From contig NZ_JACHIK010000004.1 of assembly GCF_014203155.1 (NCBI RefSeq), forward strand, positions 62,001 through 126,000: 64,000 nt of DNA. Reading direction: 5' to 3'. The position numbers and the translations under genes are program-made. Shown here in pieces: positions 15,914 to 23,898 of the stretch. Source of the stretch: Shinella fusca (GTDB taxonomy: Bacteria; Pseudomonadota; Alphaproteobacteria; Rhizobiales; Rhizobiaceae). A model generated the notes under the pieces. It did not search any database. It saw nothing but the letters and a program-made list of their open reading frames with translations, and was not told the origin of the DNA. The number at the start of each line of letters is the position of its first letter. The first letter of the stretch is position 1.

Positions 15914-17666
15914 GGATTTTTGCTCCCAAACGGAGGGCGAGTGCGAGGCCTGCGCCCGTCAAGACGATGCTGATGAGGGAAAGGGCGGCAATCGTGTTCA
16001 TGGCGCCGGTCTGCAGCAGCGAGACCATAAGCGAGCCGATGACTTCCGTGCCCGCGCCCATGAGGTAGACGCCCGTGGCGTATTCGCGCAGGAAGATGAT
16101 CATGATCAGCGCCCAGGCGCCGGCAAGGCCGGGCCGGATGATCGGGATCACCACGTCCTTCCAGGTGCGCCCGATGGTGGCGCCCGTGGTGCGGGCGGAT
16201 TCCTCCAGTTCCGGCGCCACCTGGATGAGCGTGCCCTGGAGAAGCCGGAGACCGTAGGAAAGGCCGACGACGAGATAGGCGACGAAGAGGCTGACCAGCG
16301 TCGGGCGCAGCGGCGTGAGCAACGGCACGAAGAGGAACACCCAGAAGAAGGCAAGGCCGACGACGAGGCCCGGAAGGGCTCGCGGCAGGAGGACGATATA
16401 GTCCAGCACCGTGTTCGACAGGCCCCAGTTGCGGTGCCCGGCAAGGCCGACCATCAGGTAGATGGCAACCGCCGCGGCCCCGCCGACGACGGACAGGAGC
16501 ACGGTGTTGACGATGCCGCGCACCAGACTCGGCACTTCGAGCATCCGGTCGAAATTCGTGAAGGTGAGCTGGTCGAGAAGATTGACGCCCTCGCCCCAGG
16601 CATCGACGAACGCCCGGACCGCGATGCCGCCGATGGGCAGGGCGACCGAGACGAAGAGCCAGAAGCCGATGATGGAAAGCGCGATGACCTGGCCGCTCGT
16701 GCCGAGCTTCAGCGTCGCCACGCGCGCCCCCTTGCCGCCCATCGCGGCGTATTTGCGGGCGTTGCGCAGCAGCTTGCGCTGCATCCAGACGAGCGGCAGC
16801 GTGATGAGGATGAGCACCACGGCGACGACGGCCATGAGCTGGTAGGTCGGCGTGCCGAACAGCGTGGTGAGCTTGTAGATATAGGTGGTGAGCACCATGA
16901 TGCCGTTCGGATCGCCGAGCACCAGCGGAATGCCGAAGGTCTCGAAGCCGAGCAGGATGTTGAGGGCGGCGGCGAAGATGAGCGCCGGCAGCACCATGGG
17001 CAGCGTCACGTCGCGCGAGACCTGCCAGATGGAGGCGCCGGTGGTGCGCGCGGCTTCCTCGAGATCCGACGGCAGGTTGCGCATGGCCGCCGAGACGTAG
17101 AGATAGACGTGCGGCACATGGCTGAGGCCGGCGATCAGGATCATGCCGGGCAGGCTGTAGATGTTCCACGGCACGAAGCCGACGAGGCCGCGGATGAAGA
17201 GCGAGACGAAACCCGTCGGGCCGACCGAGACCGTGTAGCCGAAGGCGAGCACGATGGAGGAGATGAACATCGGCACCAGCACGAGGATTTCGAGCAGGCG
17301 CTTGCCCTTGATGTCCGTGCGCGTGATCAGGAAGGCGAGCAGGCCGCCGAGCGGCACCGAAATGGCCACCATGCCGAAGGAGAAGATCGCCGTCGTGCCG
17401 AGCGCGCGGTAGAAGTTCTTGTCGGTGAAGACGTACTGGTACGCATCGAAGCCGAACTTTGCGCGGGGGCTGAAGAACGCTGCCGTCAGGAAGCTCTGGT
17501 AGACGATGAGGCCGACGGGGGCGAGCACGGCGAGCGCGAGCAGGCCGATGACGATGCGCCGGTAGGCGCCGGCATTGCCGTGCCGCGGCATCTTCGCCGG
17601 ATACTTCTTTTCGGCCGCCGCCTTGCTGAGCGCAATGGCAGCCGGTGCTTGGGTGTGGGTAGACAT
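15906..17666 (-). CDS. ABC transporter permease, fused two-domain Fbp type
   Basis: A 586-residue permease with about twelve transmembrane segments. It has two copies of the binding-protein-dependent transport inner-membrane domain, each with an EAA loop (LEEAARTTGASIWQVSRDV near residue 210 and LEESARTTGATIGRTWKDV near 500). This duplicated arrangement is typical of FbpB/SfuB, thiamine and 2-aminoethylphosphonate importers. I choose ATG 17666; an upstream TTG would add five residues. It follows the binding-protein gene by 63 bases, a gap that holds a strong stem-loop. Substrate undetermined. Confidence 0.9.
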   Translation of the reverse strand: MSTHTQAPAAIALSKAAAEKKYPAKMPRHGNAGAYRRIVIGLLALAVLAPVGLIVYQSFLTAAFFSPRAKFGFDAYQYVFTDKNFYRALGTTAIFSFGMVAISVPLGGLLAFLITRTDIKGKRLLEILVLVPMFISSIVLAFGYTVSVGPTGFVSLFIRGLVGFVPWNIYSLPGMILIAGLSHVPHVYLYVSAAMRNLPSDLEEAARTTGASIWQVSRDVTLPMVLPALIFAAALNILLGFETFGIPLVLGDPNGIMVLTTYIYKLTTLFGTPTYQLMAVVAVVLILITLPLVWMQRKLLRNARKYAAMGGKGARVATLKLGTSGQVIALSIIGFWLFVSVALPIGGIAVRAFVDAWGEGVNLLDQLTFTNFDRMLEVPSLVRGIVNTVLLSVVGGAAAVAIYLMVGLAGHRNWGLSNTVLDYIVLLPRALPGLVVGLAFFWVFLFVPLLTPLRPTLVSLFVAYLVVGLSYGLRLLQGTLIQVAPELEESARTTGATIGRTWKDVVIPIIRPGLAGAWALIMIIFLREYATGVYLMGAGTEVIGSLMVSLLQTGAMNTIAALSLISIVLTGAGLALALRLGAKIHD

Positions 17667-17690
17667 TCTTGCCTCTCGCAAACGGTGGCG

Positions 17691-17720
17691 GGATCGCGGC
17701 GCCGCGGGGACGCCGCGACC
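17691..17720 (-). repeat. Stem-loop between binding-protein and permease genes
   Basis: TCGCGGCG (17694-17701) and CGCCGCGA (17711-17718) form a perfect 8-bp stem with a 9-base loop, extendable by two G-C pairs with a bulge. It begins ten bases upstream of the binding-protein gene's low-coordinate end. There is no U-run. It probably lowers read-through or protects the upstream message so that more binding protein than permease is made. Confidence 0.5.
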
Positions 17721-17729
17721 GGCTGGACA

Positions 17730-18836
17730 TCAGCGGCCGAGGGCGGCTTTCCAATCGTTGAGGAACTGGACGCGCTTCATCTGGTCCATGTATTCCAGAA
17801 CGCCCTCATCGACCGCGATCGGCTTCAGGCCGCCGCCGACGCGCTCGTTCAGCGTCTTGACGTTGAGACCGGCGGTCACGTCCTCGCGCACGGACGGCAG
17901 GCCGCCTTCGGCGAGAAGCGACTGGCCTTCCTTCGACAGCATGAAGTCGACGAAGAGCTTGGCGGCGTTGGGGTGCGGCGCGTCCTTGGTGATCAGCGCG
18001 AGGCGCGAGAAGGCCGGCGTGTAGTCGGTGGCGAAGTGGACGCCGAGGTTCGGGCTTTCCTTCACCCAGTCGAGCGCATAGGAGCCGATGATGTTGATGG
18101 CAATGACGTTCTCGCCCGAGACCACCGTTTCCTTCATGCCGCCGGAGCTGGAATAGATCTTCGCGCCGTCATCGCCCATGGCCTTCGCCAGATCCCAGAA
18201 GTCGGAACGGTTGCGGGCGTCGTTCGAGTGATGCAGGAAGCCCGAGCCGCTCTTTTCCGGGTCGAAGGTCGCGACCTTGCCCTGAAGCTCGGCCTTGTTG
18301 TCCTTCAGGAAGGCGATCATGTCGGCATAGGTCTTCGGAAGCTTGTCCTCGGACAGCGCCTTGGTGTTGTAGATCACGCCGATCGGCTCGACGGTCGTGG
18401 CATAGAGCGTGTCCTTGTAGTTCGCCCAGGCCGGCAGGTTGGCGATTTCGGGCGAGGCGTATTCGCTCGCATAGCCGTCCTGGACCAGCGTCATCTGCAG
18501 GTCCATGGCCGAGCTCCAGACGACGTCGGCCGTGGTCTGGCCGGCGGCGGCTTCCGAGATCACCTGGTTATAGGCGCCGTTCGTGCCGAGGTCGTTGTAG
18601 GCGATGGAAACGCCGTATTTCTTGGTGAAGGCATCCTGCAGCCTCTGCGACTGCGCGGCGTCCGTCGAGGTATAGATGGAAACGGTGCCCTCCTTCTTGG
18701 CCGCCGCGATCAGGTCGGCATAGCCGTCCGGATAGCCGGCGGGAGCCTCCTGTGCGAAGGCCTGAGCCGCGAAGGTCGTCATGATCGCGGTGGTGACCGC
18801 AAAGGCCATCGAGCGGCCGGAAACATGCTTGTTCAT
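17730..18836 (-). CDS. Periplasmic substrate-binding protein, Fbp/AfuA-type (family 1)
   Basis: A 368-residue exported protein. The signal peptide is residues 1-28 (cleavage near AFAQEAP). The mature part has the 'EGTVSIYTSTDAAQSQRLQDAF' opening and 'TADVVWSSAMDLQ' of the iron(III)/thiamine/spermidine binding-protein group. The paired tyrosines that coordinate iron in FbpA are not evident, so an organic anion or a metal-chelate is as likely as free iron. ATG 18836 is chosen because the signal peptide begins there. It is preceded by a 125-base gap with a perfect 10-bp inverted repeat (18922-18952). Confidence 0.87.
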   Translation of the reverse strand: MNKHVSGRSMAFAVTTAIMTTFAAQAFAQEAPAGYPDGYADLIAAAKKEGTVSIYTSTDAAQSQRLQDAFTKKYGVSIAYNDLGTNGAYNQVISEAAAGQTTADVVWSSAMDLQMTLVQDGYASEYASPEIANLPAWANYKDTLYATTVEPIGVIYNTKALSEDKLPKTYADMIAFLKDNKAELQGKVATFDPEKSGSGFLHHSNDARNRSDFWDLAKAMGDDGAKIYSSSGGMKETVVSGENVIAINIIGSYALDWVKESPNLGVHFATDYTPAFSRLALITKDAPHPNAAKLFVDFMLSKEGQSLLAEGGLPSVREDVTAGLNVKTLNERVGGGLKPIAVDEGVLEYMDQMKRVQFLNDWKAALGR

Positions 18837-18921
18837 CTTCTCATCTCCCAAAATGTGCCCGGCTCCAAAGCTCCTCCGGGCGGTTCCGCGAGGGCCACTC
18901 CTGCCCTCGCGCCTCCATGCC

Positions 18922-18952
18922 TGTACTTTGGCTTTTATTGTTCCAAAGTACA
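18922..18952. promoter_or_regulatory. Perfect 10-bp inverted repeat upstream of the binding-protein gene
   Basis: TGTACTTTGG (18922-18931) and CCAAAGTACA (18943-18952) are exact complements across an 11-base AT-rich spacer. It lies just after the dehydrogenase stop (18962) and 86 bases before the binding-protein start. Neither strand has a T-run, so a regulator site or an mRNA processing or attenuation stem is more likely than a simple terminator. Confidence 0.5.
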
Positions 18953-18961
18953 AACCATTCA

Positions 18962-20056
18962 TCAGGCGCTGGCGCGCTCGCGTGCGCCGTCGCCGCTGCG
19001 CACGGCCTTCGCGACGAGCGAGCCGAACGCATCCGTATTGGTGGTGCCGCCGAGGTCGCGCGTGCGCGTGGCGGGGTTGGCCAGAACCTCGTCCACCGCC
19101 CGCTCGATCTCCGCCCCGGCCGCCTCGAACTGCGGCAAGCCACGCTGCTCGCCGAGCCAGCTCAACATCATCGCCGCCGACAGGATCAGCGACGTCGGGT
19201 TGGCGATGTTGCGGTTCTCGATGTCCGGCGCAGAACCGTGCTGCGCCTGGGCGCAGACGAGGCCGGTCTCGGCATTGGCGTTGATCGAGCCGGCAAGGCC
19301 GAGACTGCCGGAAAGCTCGCTGGCAAGGTCCGACAGGATGTCGGAGTAGAAGTTCGTCGCCACGATCACGTCGAAGCGGGACGGGTCGCGCACCAGATGG
19401 GCGGCCATCGCATCGATGATGAATTCGTTGAGCGTGACGTCGGGGAATTCGGCGGCGACCTTGCGCACTTCCTGCAGGAACAGGCCGTCCGTCAGGATGA
19501 AATTGTTGGCCTTGTGGACCGCCGTCACCTTCCTGCCGCGCTTCATGGCGAGCAGGAAGGCCTGCCGCGCGATGCGTTCGCAGGCCGATGCCGTGATCTT
19601 GCGCACGGAGAGCGCGACGTCCGGCGTCGGCATGAATTCGCCCGTGCCGGCATACATGTTGCGGTCGGGATAGAAGCCTTCCGTCGCCTCGCGCATGATG
19701 ACGAGGTCCATCGTCTTGGCATCGTTGAGGAACGGGCGCGAGCGCGCCGGACGGACGTTCGCGTAGAGGTCGAGCTTCACGCGGAAGCCGGCGGAGACGT
19801 TCACGCCGCCCTTGTCGCGGGCGGGGTAATCCATGTGGGACTGCGGCCCGAGGATGATGCCGTCGAAGGTGCGGGCCCGCTCGATCGTCTCGTCGCGCAG
19901 CGTCGTGCCGAACTTTGCAAGGCTCGTGAAGCCGGTGTCCTCGAAATGGTATTCGAGGCCCAGACCGAAGGCCGCATCCGCGGCTTTCAGAACCTCCATG
20001 GTTGCCGCGGTGATCTCCGGGCCGATCCCGTCACACGGCGTCACGAATATTTTCAT
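18962..20056 (-). CDS. Isocitrate/isopropylmalate dehydrogenase-family protein (beta-decarboxylating)
   Basis: A 364-residue member of the NAD-dependent IDH/IMDH/tartrate dehydrogenase family. Conserved blocks are FVTPCDGIGPEI at the N-terminus, the substrate-arginine segment KLDLYANVRPARS (about 93-105), MREATEGFY, the catalytic-lysine loop VHKANNFILTDGLF, and the metal-binding aspartates in VIVATNFYSDILSDLAS. HGSAPDI and GTTNTDAFG complete it. The usual R-E-N-T-E-G is R-E-A-T-E-G here, so substrate choice may differ from both IDH and IMDH. ATG 20056 is the start matching the family; ATG 20104 would add 16 residues with no homology. It heads the importer-otn operon behind its own promoter and operator-like site. 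Confidence 0.85.
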   Translation of the reverse strand: MKIFVTPCDGIGPEITAATMEVLKAADAAFGLGLEYHFEDTGFTSLAKFGTTLRDETIERARTFDGIILGPQSHMDYPARDKGGVNVSAGFRVKLDLYANVRPARSRPFLNDAKTMDLVIMREATEGFYPDRNMYAGTGEFMPTPDVALSVRKITASACERIARQAFLLAMKRGRKVTAVHKANNFILTDGLFLQEVRKVAAEFPDVTLNEFIIDAMAAHLVRDPSRFDVIVATNFYSDILSDLASELSGSLGLAGSINANAETGLVCAQAQHGSAPDIENRNIANPTSLILSAAMMLSWLGEQRGLPQFEAAGAEIERAVDEVLANPATRTRDLGGTTNTDAFGSLVAKAVRSGDGARERASA

Positions 20057-20111
20057 CAGATAATCTCCCATGAGGCGGCAAGCGATGTCGCCGCTCTGCG
20101 TCACAGGCGGA

Positions 20112-20140
20112 TTATTGGCTTTTTAAATCTGAAAATGCAA
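20112..20140 (-). promoter_or_regulatory. Promoter of the dehydrogenase-importer-otn operon with GntR operator-like element
   Basis: On the minus strand TTGCAT (20140-20135) is followed after 18 bases by AATAAT, a good -10. The spacer contains the element TTTTTAAATCTGAAAAT (plus strand 20120-20136). The same 17-base element with one change recurs at 21222-21238 before the aconitase gene. The regulator gene between the two copies is GntR-family, so this is its likely operator. Confidence 0.5.
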
Positions 20141-20143
20141 TCA

Positions 20144-21070
20144 CTATTTTTCGAGACCGTCTTTTTCATGCGCCTGGTGCGACCAGGACCAGGTCACGGG
20201 CGACTTCTTGGAGAGCGCTCCGCCGAGGTGGCGGCGCATCGCATAGGAGGCCTCGACGACCTCGCCGCGTTCAAGAAGATCAAGGATTTCGAGATGTTCC
20301 TGGCATTGCCGGACGGTGCGGCTGCGGTCGACGCGGGAGCGGTATTCCAGAAGGCGCCGCATGCGGTTCACCCGGACGAGGGAGATGTGGAAAAACGGGT
20401 TGTTCGACATCTTGATGAGCTCCTCGTGGAAGAGCGCGCCATTGTGCAGGAGGCGTTCGGCCGGCAGGCGCTCGATATCCGTGTCCAACATCCGCAACTG
20501 CGTGCGGCGCTGCTCCTCGATGATCTTGCGGTCGAGCGCGAATTCCGGCTCCAGCATCGCGGCGGGCTCGATCAGCATGCGGAAACGATAGATCTGCTCG
20601 AAGGCCTGCGGCGTCTTGGCAACCGGCAGGAAGCGCCAGCCGTAGCCCTGCTTGCGCTCGGCCCAGCCTTCGCGCGAGGCGCGCATGAGCACGTCGTTGA
20701 CCTGCGACTTGGTCAGCCCGTAGCGCTCGCGCAGCGTCTGCTCGGTCACCTCCGCCGGAATGCGGTCGGTCAGCCAGTCCTCGGCAAGGCGCTGGTAGTC
20801 GTTGGCGACCTCGAAGGGCTCGGCATCCTCGCGCACCCGCTCGACGATGGCGCCCGGCGCTTCCTTGACGAAGAAGCCGCGGTTCTCCTTCTGCTCCAGA
20901 AGCCCCTGCCCGGCCAGCATGTCCATCGCCTCGCGCACGGGAGAGCGCGAGACGCCGAAGCGGTCGGCGAGCTGCTGCGTCTTCAGGTGCTCGCCGACGC
21001 CGAGCTCCCCGGAGGTCACGAGCAACGTGATTTCATTGGCGATGGTCTGTGCCAGTTGGCTGGAACGCAT
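20144..21070 (-). CDS. GntR-family regulator with two winged-helix segments and FCD domain
   Basis: A 308-residue regulator. Residues about 5-70 are a GntR winged helix (LKTQQLADRFGVSRSPVREAMDMLAGQGLLEQ). Residues about 90-150 look like a second winged helix (TEQTLRERYGLTKSQVNDVLMRASREGWAER). Residues about 160-290 form the all-helical FCD ligand domain, whose His/Asp metal site is commonly used to sense organic acids. It lies between the divergent aconitase gene and the dehydrogenase-importer operon. Matching AT-rich elements sit before both targets. It presumably senses the substrate or a pathway acid. Confidence 0.85.
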   Translation of the reverse strand: MRSSQLAQTIANEITLLVTSGELGVGEHLKTQQLADRFGVSRSPVREAMDMLAGQGLLEQKENRGFFVKEAPGAIVERVREDAEPFEVANDYQRLAEDWLTDRIPAEVTEQTLRERYGLTKSQVNDVLMRASREGWAERKQGYGWRFLPVAKTPQAFEQIYRFRMLIEPAAMLEPEFALDRKIIEEQRRTQLRMLDTDIERLPAERLLHNGALFHEELIKMSNNPFFHISLVRVNRMRRLLEYRSRVDRSRTVRQCQEHLEILDLLERGEVVEASYAMRRHLGGALSKKSPVTWSWSHQAHEKDGLEK

Positions 21071-21200
21071 GTCGGTTCATCCCGGATCGTGAGGCTGGTC
21101 GGCGCGCGACGATATTTCACGCGGCGGGCGAAGGAAACCTTCCCTCCGCCATTTTTGCATATCGATCCAGCAAAAAAGCCAATTACCGGGTCGAAATGGA

Positions 21201-21238
21201 TTGACTTCCGTATAAATGTGGATTTTTAGATTTAAAAA
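21201..21238 (+). promoter_or_regulatory. Aconitase-gene upstream region with GntR operator-like element
   Basis: TTGACT at 21201-21206 is a -35-like hexamer. The element ATTTTTAGATTTAAAAA (21222-21238) would cover the -10 area and lies 20 bases before the start codon. Its reverse complement matches the 20120-20136 element at 16 of 17 positions, and it is itself nearly palindromic. No clean -10 is visible, so the start site is uncertain. Confidence 0.45.
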
Positions 21239-21258
21239 AGCAATATGGAGCGACCGAC

Positions 21259-23868
21259 ATGGCCTTGCGCATCCCGACGGAAGACGGAGCATTGAACGCG
21301 GTCGATCTCGAAGCGGACTTCGGGGCCGACTACCGGCGCCTTCCCTGGGTGCTGCGCATCCTCCTCGAAAACGTTTCGCGCAGGGACCCGGCCCGGCTGG
21401 AGGCGACCGCGGCCGCCCTGCGCGCATGGCTCGATAGCGGCACGAGCGAGGCGGAGATCGCCTTCCACCCCTCCCGCGTGCTGATGCACGACACGACCTG
21501 CGTGCCCGCCCTCGTCGACATCGCCGCCATGCGCGACGCGATTGCCGAGGCGGGGGGCGATCCGTCCGGCCTCAGCCCGGTCCTTCCCGTCGACGTCTCG
21601 GTCGACCATAGCGTGGCGGTCGACCGCTATGGCGGATCGGACGCCCGCAGCTACAACATGCGCCGCGAGATGGACCGCAACAGCGAGCGCTACCGCCTGA
21701 TGAAATGGGCGACGACGGCGCTGCCGGGCGTGAAGGTCCATCCGCCGGGCACCGGCATCATGCACACGATCAACCTCGAACAGCTCGCGACCGTCATCAC
21801 CATCGAGGAGCGCGACGGCGAGAGATGGGCCGTTCCCGACACGCTGATCGGCACCGACAGCCATACGCCGATGATCAACGGCATCGGCGTCCTTGCCTGG
21901 GGTGTCGGCGGCCTGGAAGCCGAAAGCGTGTTCTTCGGCTTTCCGGTCACGCTGCGCATTCCCGACGTCGTCGGCGTGCGCCTGACGGGCCGGCTTGCGC
22001 CGGGCGTCCTTTCGACCGACCTTGCGCTGGAGGTCACCCATCTCCTGCGCCACCACGGCATATCCGGGGAATTCGTCGAATTCTTCGGCGACGGCGTTTC
22101 GACGCTGACGGGCGGCGACCGGGCGGTCGTCGCCAACATGGCGCCGGAATACGGCGCCTCGACCGGCTATTTCCCCATCGATGCGCAGACGATCGCCTAT
22201 CTTCGTCAGACGGGCCGGCCGGAAAGCCATTGCCGGTTCGTCGAGACGGCGGCCCGGCGGATCGGCCTCTGGTTCGATCCGGCCGCAGCGCCGCGCTACA
22301 GCCGCATCGTCGATCTCGATCTTTCCGCCGTCGATCCGCTGATGGCCGGTCCGCGCCGGCCGCAGGACAAGCTGCCGCTGCGCGCGGCCGCACGGGCGCT
22401 TCAAGAGGCCTGCGGCCATGCGTTCGGGGAGAACGGCGCGGCGATCCCTCACGGGGCGATCGCCATTGCCGCCGTCACGAGCTGCACCAACACCTCCGAC
22501 CGCCGGCTTCTGGCCGCGGCCGGCCTCGTCGCACGCAAGGCGGTAAAACTCGGCCTGCGGCCGCCCTTCTGGGTGAAGACATCGCTTGCCCCCGGCTCGC
22601 CGTCGGCCGCGCTCTTTCTGGAACGGAGCGGATTGCTTGCGGACCTGGAGGCGGTCGGCTTCGGCATCGTCGGGAACGGCTGCACCACCTGCATCGGAAA
22701 TTCGGGGCCCCTCCAGCCCGACATGGCCGCGGCGATTGCGGAAGGCACGGTCGCGGCCGCGCTGCTCTCCGGCAACCGCAACTTTCCCGGCCGGGTGCAT
22801 CCGAGCCTCCAGTTCGGCTTCCTGACCTCGCCGCCGCATGTCGTCGCGCTCTCCCTTCTCGGGAAATTCGTGCCTGACCCGATGGATACCGAGGTCGCGC
22901 GAACGGCGGAGGGAAAGGTCGTGCGCCTATGCGACCTGATGCCAGCGGGTGAAGAGATCGACGCCATGCTGCGGCAATATTCCGACCCTGCGGATTTCAA
23001 GAGCGCCTTCCGCGAGGCTGCAGGGAACGCGGCCTGGCACGCCCTTTCCGCACCCTCCGCGCCGACATTCCCATGGGACGAGGCCTCGACCTATCTCCGG
23101 CGCCCGCCCTTCGCCGTGGCCGGCCTGCCGAGCCGCCTGGGGCGCTATACCGCCCATCCCCTGCTCGTGCTCGGCGACGACATGACCACCGACCATATTT
23201 CCCCGGCCGGCCAGATCGCGGCGGAAAGCCATGCCGGCCGCCATCTCGTTGCCGCCGGCGACCCGGCGAACGACCTCAACGTCTTCGCCGCCCGCCGCGG
23301 CAACTGGCGGGCCATGGTGCACGGCCTCTTCGACAACCGCACGGCGGCCAATCTCCTGTGCGGCGGGCGCCCGGCCTCCACGACGGTTCACGCCCCGACG
23401 CTTCAAGAGGCCCCGCTCTGGGAGGTCGCCGAGCGCTATCGTGCGGAAGGCCGGTCGGTCGTGATCCTCGCCGGCGAGCGCTACGGCACCGGCTCGTCGC
23501 GCGACTGGGCCGCCAAGGGCGTGGCGCTGCTCGGCGTGCGGGCCGTCATCGCCGCGAGTTTCGAGCGGATCCACCGCACCAATCTCATCGGCATGGGCAT
23601 CCTGCCCGTCGTCCTCGATCCGCGCCTGAGACAGGCCCTCTCGGCGCAGGACCGCATCGAGATCGACGCCACGGATATCCGTCCCCGCTGCGACGTGCCG
23701 CTCATCCTGCACCGCGCCTCCGGCGAGACCATAGCCATGACCGGCCGGGCGGCCGTGGAGACCGAGCAGGAGGTGGAGACGCTTCTGGCGGGCGGCATGA
23801 TCCCGCAGATCCTCGCCCGCCATCTCCCGGGCAAGGCCCCGGAACGGAAAACGGCGGCCCGCCCGTAG
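21259..23868 (+). CDS. acnA: Aconitase-family hydratase (AcnA-like paralogue)
   Basis: An 869-residue monofunctional aconitase-type hydro-lyase. The [4Fe-4S] cysteines are visible as SCTNTSD (Cys409) and GNGCTTCIGN (Cys475, Cys478). Substrate and swivel motifs include NSERYRLMKW, GTDSHTPMING, DRAVVANMAPEYGA, DDMTTDHISPAG and YGTGSSRDWAAKG. Several normally invariant positions differ from housekeeping AcnA: GTDSHTP for GTDSHTT and HTINLE for HQVNLE. That suggests a paralogue with a changed substrate or a backup aconitase. It diverges from the GntR gene and shares its operator-like element with the isocitrate/isopropylmalate-type dehydrogenase operon. The 30 bases to the next (convergent) stop leave little room for a terminator. 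Confidence 0.85.
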   Translation: MALRIPTEDGALNAVDLEADFGADYRRLPWVLRILLENVSRRDPARLEATAAALRAWLDSGTSEAEIAFHPSRVLMHDTTCVPALVDIAAMRDAIAEAGGDPSGLSPVLPVDVSVDHSVAVDRYGGSDARSYNMRREMDRNSERYRLMKWATTALPGVKVHPPGTGIMHTINLEQLATVITIEERDGERWAVPDTLIGTDSHTPMINGIGVLAWGVGGLEAESVFFGFPVTLRIPDVVGVRLTGRLAPGVLSTDLALEVTHLLRHHGISGEFVEFFGDGVSTLTGGDRAVVANMAPEYGASTGYFPIDAQTIAYLRQTGRPESHCRFVETAARRIGLWFDPAAAPRYSRIVDLDLSAVDPLMAGPRRPQDKLPLRAAARALQEACGHAFGENGAAIPHGAIAIAAVTSCTNTSDRRLLAAAGLVARKAVKLGLRPPFWVKTSLAPGSPSAALFLERSGLLADLEAVGFGIVGNGCTTCIGNSGPLQPDMAAAIAEGTVAAALLSGNRNFPGRVHPSLQFGFLTSPPHVVALSLLGKFVPDPMDTEVARTAEGKVVRLCDLMPAGEEIDAMLRQYSDPADFKSAFREAAGNAAWHALSAPSAPTFPWDEASTYLRRPPFAVAGLPSRLGRYTAHPLLVLGDDMTTDHISPAGQIAAESHAGRHLVAAGDPANDLNVFAARRGNWRAMVHGLFDNRTAANLLCGGRPASTTVHAPTLQEAPLWEVAERYRAEGRSVVILAGERYGTGSSRDWAAKGVALLGVRAVIAASFERIHRTNLIGMGILPVVLDPRLRQALSAQDRIEIDATDIRPRCDVPLILHRASGETIAMTGRAAVETEQEVETLLAGGMIPQILARHLPGKAPERKTAARP

Positions 23869-23898
23869 GAGGCCACCGCTTTCCTTCGTCGTCCGCCG

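Noticed and set aside
14093-15973. Open frame of 626 codons on the plus strand
   Set aside because: Antisense shadow of the racemase-like and ABC ATPase genes; no recognisable domain.
15891-19349. Open frame of 1152 codons on the plus strand
   Set aside because: It runs antisense to the Fbp-type permease and binding-protein genes and is rich in Arg/Ala/Gly/His with no family motif. GC-rich codon bias removes stops from the opposite strand. The minus-strand genes have clear domain motifs.
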